From assembly GCA_033809435.1 (NCBI GenBank), contig JAPXLS010000066.1, positions 1-11,318 on the forward strand: a DNA stretch of 11,318 bases, given 5' to 3'. The translations under genes were made by a program, and so were the position numbers. Shown here one piece after another: positions 1 to 5,892 of this stretch. Every line of letters begins with the position of its first letter. Positions within the stretch are counted from its first letter, which is position 1. This DNA comes from JAAZIN01 sp033809435. GTDB lineage: Bacteria > Bacillota > Dethiobacteria > DTU022. The notes below the pieces were generated by a model. The model had not been told where the DNA came from and searched no databases. It saw only the letters and a list, made by a program, of their open reading frames with translations.

Positions 1-127
1 GATCTTGTCCGATCTTTATCGGAAAAACCTGCTATTGTCACTAAAATAATATATCCTTGTAACATGGCTGTAATATTCAGCCCTTATAATAAAAGCAAGT
101 TGACCCCCTCTTTTAAATACATTGCTT
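1..127. other. Left-edge flank, no supportable gene
   Basis: This AT-rich stretch lies upstream of a plus-strand terminator, so it is probably the 3' end or trailer of a gene or RNA that begins off the left edge. Two plus frames close early, one at 42-44 and one at 47-49. The 15 residues before the second stop could be a protein C-terminus, but there is too little to identify. A perfect TATAAT lies at 85-90, but no -35 sits at a suitable distance (TTGTAA at 57-62 gives a 22-base spacer), so I do not call a promoter here. Confidence 0.4.
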
Positions 128-158
128 GGGCACAGCAAAAAAGCTGTGCCCCTTTTTT
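128..158 (+). terminator. Rho-independent terminator
   Basis: A 9-bp perfect stem (GGGCACAGC at 128-136 pairing with GCTGTGCCC at 143-151) with an A6 loop is followed by a T6 run at 153-158. The T run is only on the plus-strand 3' side, so it ends transcription coming from the left edge and insulates the biotin genes. Confidence 0.92.
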
Positions 159-230
159 CCCATAACCGGAAGGAGCAACATACCCCGCAGTAAACAAGAT
201 CACGGCCCTAGATAAGCACAAGACCGCGGT

Positions 231-259
231 TTGACATAAAACCAACAGGTGTTTATGAT
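231..259 (+). promoter_or_regulatory. Sigma-A promoter of birA-bioY
   Basis: A perfect -35 TTGACA (231-236), a 17-base spacer and a -10 TATGAT (254-259, 5 of 6 consensus) lie about 35 bases upstream of the birA start. They predict a leader of about 30 bases. An interrupted palindrome, TATGA (254-258) with TCATA (264-268), covers the -10 and the predicted start site, where a repressor could act. It does not resemble the BirA or BioR operators I know, so any regulator is unknown. Confidence 0.85.
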
Positions 260-294
260 CATTTCATACCACCCTCCGGGAGGATCATAAGTTT

Positions 295-1065
295 ATGGAG
301 CCGGCATATCCCTACGATACAAAATTGCTCGAAACCGAGGGGATTCACTATTACCCCATCACCGGCTCAACAAATAGCGTTGCACTCCACATGGCAAAAC
401 TGGGGGCTCCGGGAGAAACGGTGGTCCTGGCTGATGCCCAGAGCGCAGGGCGGGGACGGAAAGGCCGGTCATGGCATTCGATCCCTGGAAAGGGGATCTA
501 TTTTTCACTGCTGCTGCGTCCCTCGGGAATAAGCCCGGCAGGGGCAGCACCGGTAACCCTGGCCGCGGCAGCGATTATTGCGAAGCATTTACGCAAACAA
601 ACCGGTGTTGAAATAGTTGTGAAGTGGCCCAATGATCTGCTGGTGGGAAATAAAAAAATAGGGGGCATCCTGACCGAGGCCGTAACTGACGGGCAAAAGC
701 TGGTTTGCATCGTTATGGGTACAGGTCTGAATACCAATCACCGGGTGGAGGACTTCCCCGAGGATCTGTGGGAGAGCGCCACCTCGCTGTACCTTGAAAG
801 CGATCAGGTTTTTGAGCGCACCGCCCTTTTCCTCGATCTTCTGAAGGATTTGCGCAGCGGCCTGGACTTGTTTTTCAAAGAAGGTTTTGCCCCTTTTCAG
901 CTTCTCTGGAAGGAACTGAGCACCACCCTAGGAAATGAAGTCAAAATAGCGGGGCAAAGTCCGATATTACATGGTAAAGCAGTGGATGTGGATATTGAAG
1001 GAGCGCTCCTGGTTGAAGATGGCTGCGGGCAGCGGCATCGTATTTTTTGCGGGGAGCTTCGGTAG
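295..1065 (+). CDS. birA: Biotin--[acetyl-CoA-carboxylase] ligase, catalytic-only type
   Basis: This protein (256 aa) activates biotin with ATP to biotinyl-AMP and transfers it to the target lysine of biotin-dependent carboxylases in the cytoplasm. The catalytic BPL/LplA-like domain spans about residues 15-205. It shows the biotinyl-AMP loop GRGRKGRSW (52-60), KWPNDLLV (110-117), GGILTE (123-128) and GTGLN (142-146). The C-terminal SH3-like domain occupies about 213-256 (GALLVE at 236-241). The N-terminal helix-turn-helix of bifunctional BirA is absent: the protein starts about 20 residues before the catalytic core, and the frame upstream is closed by stops. It should therefore act as an enzyme only and not as the biotin repressor. 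The ATG at 295 is supported by GGGAGG at 278-283. bioY follows 134 bases later in the same direction. The family call is certain. Confidence 0.96.
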   Translation: MEPAYPYDTKLLETEGIHYYPITGSTNSVALHMAKLGAPGETVVLADAQSAGRGRKGRSWHSIPGKGIYFSLLLRPSGISPAGAAPVTLAAAAIIAKHLRKQTGVEIVVKWPNDLLVGNKKIGGILTEAVTDGQKLVCIVMGTGLNTNHRVEDFPEDLWESATSLYLESDQVFERTALFLDLLKDLRSGLDLFFKEGFAPFQLLWKELSTTLGNEVKIAGQSPILHGKAVDVDIEGALLVEDGCGQRHRIFCGELR

Positions 1066-1092
1066 GCCGTTGCAAGCGAACCGGAAAACCGT

Positions 1093-1120
1093 GGGTGGGG
1101 AAGGAACCCCGCCCCTGCAA
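1093..1120. repeat. Palindromic repeat copy A, birA-bioY gap
   Basis: The hairpin pairs GGGTGGGG (1093-1100) with CCCCGCCC (1107-1114), with one G-T pair and a 6-base loop. It is followed by CTGCAA (1115-1120). Shape, base composition and tail match the other copies in this window. No T run follows, so it is unlikely to stop transcription before bioY, though it could stabilise or process the shared transcript. Confidence 0.6.
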
Positions 1121-1199
1121 ATAATAGCCCTGCGGCATCGGCACTTTTACCTTTGATCCCTGTAATACCAGACGCCAAGATGATAGGATGATAATTATT

Positions 1200-1760
1200 A
1201 TGTCGCTGCGCCAATTGAACCGAATGGCCCTGGTTACCGCCCTTATCGCCATACTGGCGAGGATCAGCATTCCCATACCTTTTAGCCCTGTGCCGGTCAC
1301 AGGCCAGCTCATCGGTATATTTCTGGCCGGGCTGCTTCTGGGAGGGAAAAACGGTTTTTTTGCCATTCTGGCCTATCTGATGCTGGGGGCAGCAGGTGCC
1401 CCAATTTTCTCGTACGGCCTGGGTGGTCCGGGCATTCTCTTCGGACCCAGCGGCGGTTACCTCTGGGGGTTCCTGCCCGGTGTTTATCTCTGTGGAAAAT
1501 TGCTGGAAAACCAGGATGAACCCGGTTTCACGCGGACCATCGCGGCAATGTTGTGCTGCCTGGGGTGCACCTATGTGGCGGGCACAGGGCAGCTGGCCCT
1601 GGTAATGGGCTACAGCGCAACAGAGGCTCTGATTGCCGGGGTGCTCCCCTTCATCCCTGCCGATCTGGCCAAGATCGCCTTTGCCGCCGCCGCAGGCTCC
1701 AGGATCAAAAGAAGCATCTCTCCGGCGAGCCTGCTGCCCTCTTCGCCACCAACCAAATAG
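1200..1760 (+). CDS. bioY: Biotin ECF transporter S component BioY
   Basis: This is an integral membrane protein (186 aa) of the BioY family. It binds biotin and normally works with the shared ECF energising module (EcfT and two EcfA ATPases), which is not in this window. About six hydrophobic helices are visible. Family signatures are PVTGQ (32-36), the glycine-rich GPSGGYLWGF (82-91) and LPFIPADLAK (149-158). The start is uncertain. ATG 1200 has a weak AGG at 1185-1187 upstream. An in-frame ATG at 1188 would add four residues but has the AGG directly against it. Pairing with birA and the lack of bioB/D/F/A nearby point to use of external biotin, although synthesis genes could lie elsewhere. 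The C-terminus (after about residue 170) is a short polar tail. Confidence 0.94.
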   Translation: MSLRQLNRMALVTALIAILARISIPIPFSPVPVTGQLIGIFLAGLLLGGKNGFFAILAYLMLGAAGAPIFSYGLGGPGILFGPSGGYLWGFLPGVYLCGKLLENQDEPGFTRTIAAMLCCLGCTYVAGTGQLALVMGYSATEALIAGVLPFIPADLAKIAFAAAAGSRIKRSISPASLLPSSPPTK

Positions 1761-1761
1761 T

Positions 1762-1804
1762 CCCGCTGTCGCACCGGCGGGTGAGCACAGTCCGCCTCTA
1801 CAAC
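1762..1804. repeat. Degenerate palindromic repeat copy B0 after bioY
   Basis: Directly after the bioY stop, GGCGG (1776-1780) can pair with CCGCC (1792-1796), followed by TCTACAAC (1797-1804), the tail typical of the other copies. An alternative pairing is CCCGC (1762-1766) with GCGGG (1777-1781). It looks like a decayed copy of the same element and may help separate the convergent genes. Confidence 0.45.
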
Positions 1805-1837
1805 GCTTGCGTCAAGGGGACGGAGACAGAACCAGGC

Positions 1838-1863
1838 GGGCGGGCACGGGAAGCCCGCCCCTA
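1838..1863. repeat. Palindromic repeat copy B between convergent genes
   Basis: A perfect 8-bp stem, GGGCGGGC (1838-1845) with GCCCGCCC (1853-1860), encloses a 7-base loop and is followed by CTAC. The CTA at 1861-1863 is the TAG stop of the minus-strand activase. On the minus strand the stem is followed by a moderately T-rich stretch, so it may act as an inefficient two-way terminator for bioY and the activase. A purine-rich stretch at 1814-1833 just before it is unexplained. Confidence 0.7.
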
Positions 1864-2670
1864 CGCTTTTATCAGCTCATCACGGGCCAGCAGCGCAGCG
1901 CCCAGGGCGCCGGCAATCTGCGGTTCCGGCGGTACGCTGATCCTCACCTGCAGTCTCTCTTCCAGCGCCTGCACAACGGCGCTGTTCTTGGCCACGCCGC
2001 CCGTCATCATGACCGCCTCAACAAGCCCGACGCGGTAGAGCAGGCCGGCGGTGCGGGCGGCGACGGATTCGTGCAGCCCCCTGGCAACCTCTACACGCGG
2101 AACGCCGGCAGCCAGCAGCGAGACCACTTCGGATTCTGCGAAGACGGTGCAGGTGCTGCTGATAGGGGTGGCCCTGTCTGCTTCCGCGCTCAACGAAGCG
2201 AGTTCCTCCAGCCCCACCTCCAGTGCGGCAGCCATGACCTCGAGAAAACGCCCCGTCCCGGCGGCGCACTTATCATTCATCGCAAAATCGAGCACCCTGC
2301 CCTTTTCATCCAGCCGGATCACTTTGCTGTCCTGGCCCCCGATATCTACAACTGTGCGCACAGCGGGATCAAGATAAAAAGCACCGCGGCCGTGGCAGGT
2401 GATCTCGGTAATCTGTTCGTGGGCAAAGGGAACGCTGATGCGGCCGTAACCGGTGGCCACGATGATGCTTAAATCTTTTAGATCCAGGCCGGCTGATTGC
2501 AGGGCGGAACCCAGGGCCCTCTCTGCAGCCCGCCTGCTGTCCGCCCCTGTAGAGATGATGGTATAGGCAAGGATTCCACCGGGGCCCAGCAGCACCGCTT
2601 CGGCCGAAAGGGAGCCGACATCAATACCGGCCGTTATCCCTTTTATTTCTTTCCCCTGCCGGCGATTCAT
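1861..2670 (-). CDS. BadF/BadG/BcrA/BcrD-type CoA-enzyme activase
   Basis: This 269-aa protein belongs to the ASKHA-fold [4Fe-4S] ATPases that activate 2-hydroxyacyl-CoA dehydratases or benzoyl-CoA reductases by ATP-driven injection of a low-potential electron. Phosphate-binding motifs are GIDVGS (15-20) and DIGGQDSK (109-116); the adenosine-side GGVAKN is at 224-229. The cluster cysteines C135 (NDKCAAGTG) and C174 (SSTCTVFAE) are 39 residues apart, the same spacing as in the classical activator HgdC, where one pair per homodimer holds a single cluster. ATG 2670 is chosen because GGAGGG at about 2681-2686 sits 10 bases before it. A GTG at 2691 would lie inside engB without a site. It starts 7 bases after the engB stop and is likely translationally coupled. 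No dehydratase subunit is visible, so the partner is unknown; a double-cubane-cluster protein reductase is an alternative role. Confidence 0.9.
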   Translation of the reverse strand: MNRRQGKEIKGITAGIDVGSLSAEAVLLGPGGILAYTIISTGADSRRAAERALGSALQSAGLDLKDLSIIVATGYGRISVPFAHEQITEITCHGRGAFYLDPAVRTVVDIGGQDSKVIRLDEKGRVLDFAMNDKCAAGTGRFLEVMAAALEVGLEELASLSAEADRATPISSTCTVFAESEVVSLLAAGVPRVEVARGLHESVAARTAGLLYRVGLVEAVMMTGGVAKNSAVVQALEERLQVRISVPPEPQIAGALGAALLARDELIKA

Positions 2671-2677
2671 GGCAAAA

Positions 2678-3286
2678 TTACCCTCCCTCACCGCGCCCGC
2701 CCTGTTTCAACAGAGTCTGGAGTGCGCTCCAGAGACTTTCCCTGCCCTGCCCGGTGCGGGCTGAGAATGAAAGCAAGACCTCGCCCGCGCCGAGTTCAAG
2801 GGCGGCCTTGATCTCGGGAAGTTGTTTCGCCAGCGCGCCCCGGGAAAGCTTGTCCGATTTCGAAGCCACGCTTACCGTGGGCAGGCGGTGAAAACGCAGC
2901 CACCTGCTCATGAGCAGATCGTCCGCAGAGGGGCGGTGGCGGCTGTCAACGATATGCACCGCCCCGCATAGCGGCTCCCGGCTTTCGAGATAGTGTTCGA
3001 TGAGCGCGGCCCAGGCCCTCTGCTCCTCCTTGCCCGCCCTGGCATAGCCATAGCCCGGAAGGTCGACAAAATAGAAAGCGTCATTGATGCCGTAAAAATA
3101 GAGAGCACGCGTTTTCCCCGGAGTGGAACTGGTGTAGGCAAGTTTTTTCCGCCCCAGCAGAGAGTTGATCAGCGAAGATTTCCCCACATTGGATCTCCCG
3201 AGAAAAGCAATCTCCGGGCGGCCTCCGGGCGGCAAATCCCTGCTGCTGTACACGACCTTTTCCAGACAAGCTTTCTTGATCAGCAT
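2678..3286 (-). CDS. engB: Ribosome biogenesis GTPase EngB/YsxC
   Basis: This small TrmE-Era-class GTPase (202 aa from ATG 3286) is needed for late assembly of the 50S subunit. Motifs are G1 GRSNVGKSS (30-38), G2 around SSTPGKT (53-59), G3 DLPG (75-78), G4 SKSD (142-145, where T/NKxD is usual) and G5 SFSAR (173-177). The start is not decided by a ribosome binding site, because none is evident. GTG 3295 and ATG 3292 are alternatives, but ATG 3286 gives an N-terminus (MLIKKA) that aligns with the start of the B. subtilis protein. It begins 42 bases after the lon stop, just past a GC hairpin, so it may depend on readthrough translation from lon. The last codons (GGRGEGG) form the ribosome binding site of the next gene. 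The lon-engB order is conserved in Bacillota. Confidence 0.96.
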   Translation of the reverse strand: MLIKKACLEKVVYSSRDLPPGGRPEIAFLGRSNVGKSSLINSLLGRKKLAYTSSTPGKTRALYFYGINDAFYFVDLPGYGYARAGKEEQRAWAALIEHYLESREPLCGAVHIVDSRHRPSADDLLMSRWLRFHRLPTVSVASKSDKLSRGALAKQLPEIKAALELGAGEVLLSFSARTGQGRESLWSALQTLLKQGGRGEGG

Positions 3287-3301
3287 GGTCATCACTTTTT
3301 T

Positions 3302-3331
3302 GGGCGGCCGGCCGGCAAGGGGCCGGCGCTA
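3302..3331. repeat. Hairpin between lon and engB, probable repeat copy D
   Basis: GCCGGCC (3307-3313) pairs with GGCCGGC (3321-3327) around a 7-base loop; an alternative is GCCGGC 3311-3316 with 3322-3327. It starts GGGCGGCC, has CAAGGG near the loop and ends in GCTAAT, which resembles copy C with internal changes. The CTA (3329-3331) is the lon stop codon. On the minus-strand transcript the hairpin is followed by A6, not U, so it is not an intrinsic terminator. It occupies the place where an engB ribosome binding site would be expected. Confidence 0.5.
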
Positions 3332-5755
3332 ATGCCTAAGTGCGGGATCATCCCGGCGCTGCACCCCCGGCTCATCCCCCCTGACAGCAGGCAACGCCTC
3401 CGCATCCGCGACGGGCTGGAAAGGGCGCTTCCTTTTGCGGGGTTTTTTAAGCAGGGCCAGATCAAGGACCTCATCCATGTGTTCCACCAGGTTCACCTCG
3501 ACCCTGCGCCGCACATTGGCCGGGATATCGCTCAGATCCTTGCGATTTTCCACAGGCATGAGCATATATTTGATACCGGCCCGGTGGGCGGCCAGCATCT
3601 TCTCCTTGATCCCCCCCACGGGAAGGACGCGGCCCCGGAGGGTGATCTCACCGGTAAGGGTCACATCGCGCCGCACCGGGATCCTGGTCAGGGCCGAGGC
3701 CAGCGCCACGGCCATGGCAATACCGGCGGAAGGGCCGTCCTTGGGAATGGCCCCTTCCGGAACGTGAATATGAATATCGGTTTTCTCGTAAAAATCTTCA
3801 TCCAGACCCAGGCTTTCCTCGCGGGAACGGATGTAGCTCAGGGCCGCCCGGGCCGATTCCTGCATCACCTCGCCCAGCTTGCCCGTCAGGATCATCTTCC
3901 CCTTGCCCTTCATCAGGGTTACCTCTATGGAAAGCAGATCCCCGCCGGCCTCTGTCCAGGCCAGCCCCGTGGCCACTCCAACTTCATTTTCCTTTTCACC
4001 CGTGCCGTAGCGAAAGCGGGACACGCCCAGATATTTTTGCAGCCCCTTCCGGGAAAGTTTCACCCTTGTGCCGCGATCCTTGACCACTTCGCGGGCCACC
4101 TTGCGGCAGATTGCCGCCAGGCTCCGTTCAAGGTTACGCACCCCGGCCTCGCGGGTGTACGAGCGGATAATACCGCGCACCGCCCCTTCCGATAATGAGA
4201 GATTTTCTGCGCTAAGGCCGTGCTCGGATATCTGTTTTGGGATCAGGTGCCGCCGGGCAATCTCCACCTTGTCCTCCTCGGTATAGCCGGGCAGATGGAT
4301 GGTCTCCATCCGGTCCAGAAGCGGCTGCGGGATATTGTAGGGCGCATTGGCCGTGGTGATAAACATGACCTGCGACAGATCGAAGGGCAGCTCGATATAA
4401 TGATCGCTGAAGGCATGGTTCTGCTCGGGATCGAGCACTTCCAGCAGCGCAGAGGAAGGATCACCCCTGAAATCCGTGGACATCTTGTCGATCTCATCCA
4501 TCAGGAATACCGGGTTTTTCGACTTTGCCTGGCGCATACCCTGGATGATTCTCCCCGGCAGCGCCCCCACATAGGTGCGGCGGTGGCCGCGTATCTCGGC
4601 CTCATCCCGCACCCCACCCAGTGAAATGCGCACAAAATTGCGTTCCAGTGCCCGGGCGATGGACTTGGCCAGCGACGTTTTGCCCACGCCGGGCGGTCCG
4701 ATGAGGCAGAGGATGGGCCCTTTCAATTTTTCAGCCAGCTGGCGCACGGCCAGGTATTCAATAATCCGCTCTTTGACCTTGCGCAAGCCATAGTGATCCT
4801 CATCCAGGATCTCCTCAGCGCGGTCCAGATCAAGGCGGTCCTCGGTAACTGCCGACCAGGGCAGATCCAGAAGCCAGTCCAGATAAGTGCGGATGACAAT
4901 CCCTTCAGCGGCGGCCGGAGGCATCTTTTCGAGGCGATCCGCCTCCTCGAGAGCCTTCTCCTCCACTTCCTGCGGCAACTCCGCCTTCTCAATTTTTTCC
5001 CTGTATTCATCGGCCTCGGCAGTGCGCTCATCCTTTTCACCGAGCTCCTTCTGGATCGCCTTCATCTGCTCGCGCAGGTAATACTCTTTCTGGGTTTTCT
5101 CCATCTGCTTGCGCACACGCAAATTTATGCGCCGCTCTATCTCTGCAATCTCCATCTCGCGGCTGAGGATCTCCCCCAATTTTTCCAGTCTTTCCCTGGC
5201 CGAAACCGCCTCCAGGAGCTCCTGTTTCTGTTCAACCTTCAGGTTTAGATGAGAAGTTATGACGTCGGCCAGCCGCCCCGGTTCCTCAATGCCCGATACT
5301 GTTGCCAGCGTTTCAGGGGGGATTTTCCTTCCGGCCTTGAGGTAACGTTCAAACTGGTAGAGCAGGCTGCGGCGAAGCGCTTCCACCTCCGCAGTTTTGC
5401 CCTTCTCTTCGGGAATGAGCTGCGCTTCAACTTTGAAAAATGGCTCTGTATGCAGGTAGCGGATAACGGCGGCGCGGGAGAGTCCTTCCACCAGTACGCG
5501 GATCATTCCGCCGGGCAGCTTGATCATCTGTTTGATCAGGGCAACTGTGCCCACGGTGTAGAGGTCCACCTCCGCCGGCTCATCCACCTTGGCATCTCTT
5601 TGGGCCAGCAGCAAGATCCGGTTATCGCCGACCATGGCCTCCTCCAGCGCTTTAACCGATCGTTCCCGCCCTACATCGAGGTGCAGGACCATGTTGGGAA
5701 AAATCAGGACTCCCCGTAAAGGCAGCAGCGGCAACTGTTCCTTCGCTTTACGCAT
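3329..5755 (-). CDS. lon: ATP-dependent protease LonA
   Basis: This cytoplasmic homohexameric AAA+ serine protease (808 aa) degrades misfolded and regulatory proteins. Order of parts: N-terminal substrate-binding LON domain (about 7-200), coiled-coil region (about 180-280), and AAA+ module with Walker A GPPGVGKT (353-360), Walker B VFLMDE (416-421), sensor-1 N470 and sensor-2 R540. The protease domain follows, with catalytic S676 in KDGPSAG and K719 in GGIKEKM, 43 residues apart as in E. coli Lon. ATG 5755 is chosen because GGAGGTGA (5770-5763) lies 7 bases before it; the ATG at 5773 overlaps that site and lacks its own. The last 38 or so residues, beginning KKPRKRKR (770-777), form a basic, low-complexity tail beyond the normal end of the fold. 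The gene follows lonB by 137 bases and precedes engB. Confidence 0.98.
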   Translation of the reverse strand: MRKAKEQLPLLPLRGVLIFPNMVLHLDVGRERSVKALEEAMVGDNRILLLAQRDAKVDEPAEVDLYTVGTVALIKQMIKLPGGMIRVLVEGLSRAAVIRYLHTEPFFKVEAQLIPEEKGKTAEVEALRRSLLYQFERYLKAGRKIPPETLATVSGIEEPGRLADVITSHLNLKVEQKQELLEAVSARERLEKLGEILSREMEIAEIERRINLRVRKQMEKTQKEYYLREQMKAIQKELGEKDERTAEADEYREKIEKAELPQEVEEKALEEADRLEKMPPAAAEGIVIRTYLDWLLDLPWSAVTEDRLDLDRAEEILDEDHYGLRKVKERIIEYLAVRQLAEKLKGPILCLIGPPGVGKTSLAKSIARALERNFVRISLGGVRDEAEIRGHRRTYVGALPGRIIQGMRQAKSKNPVFLMDEIDKMSTDFRGDPSSALLEVLDPEQNHAFSDHYIELPFDLSQVMFITTANAPYNIPQPLLDRMETIHLPGYTEEDKVEIARRHLIPKQISEHGLSAENLSLSEGAVRGIIRSYTREAGVRNLERSLAAICRKVAREVVKDRGTRVKLSRKGLQKYLGVSRFRYGTGEKENEVGVATGLAWTEAGGDLLSIEVTLMKGKGKMILTGKLGEVMQESARAALSYIRSREESLGLDEDFYEKTDIHIHVPEGAIPKDGPSAGIAMAVALASALTRIPVRRDVTLTGEITLRGRVLPVGGIKEKMLAAHRAGIKYMLMPVENRKDLSDIPANVRRRVEVNLVEHMDEVLDLALLKKPRKRKRPFQPVADAEALPAVRGDEPGVQRRDDPALRH

Positions 5756-5892
5756 CGCTCTGTCACCTCCCATGAAATCAAAGAAAAACGAGAAGCCTTT
5801 TGTAATTCTATTCGCTTCCCGATTCTGCTTTCCCTTTTTTATCGGCCTGCTCCCGGCGGCGGATCATTGCCCGGCGCTGCGGCGGCAAGTCC
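5756..5892 (-). other. lonB-lon gap with lon ribosome binding site
   Basis: This is 137 non-coding bases between the lonB stop and the lon start. Apart from the strong site GGAGGTGA at 5763-5770, I find no convincing promoter, CIRCE or CtsR operator, or terminator. The closest -35/-10 pair (TTACAA, 17 bases, TTTGAT) is poor. lon is therefore most simply cotranscribed with lonB, although a promoter not recognisable by eye remains possible. Confidence 0.5.

Noticed and set aside
1..165. Plus frame open from the left edge to a stop at 163-165, about 54 codons
   Set aside because: It runs through the whole terminator hairpin and its T run, and the peptide is not protein-like in composition. A short open frame in this sequence is likely chance.
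1633..4195. Long plus-strand open frames opposite the activase, engB and lon
   Set aside because: They are antisense shadows in GC-rich sequence. The minus-strand frames encode full sets of conserved motifs, and the plus-strand peptides have none.
4771..4780. TTTGACC, half of a CtsR operator
   Set aside because: It lies inside the lon coding region, as does a similar one inside tig at about 11015. Neither has a tandem partner or a promoter nearby.
5810..5869. 19-codon minus-strand frame between lonB and lon
   Set aside because: It is very short, has no ribosome binding site and has low-complexity basic composition. It is better explained as chance in a leader.
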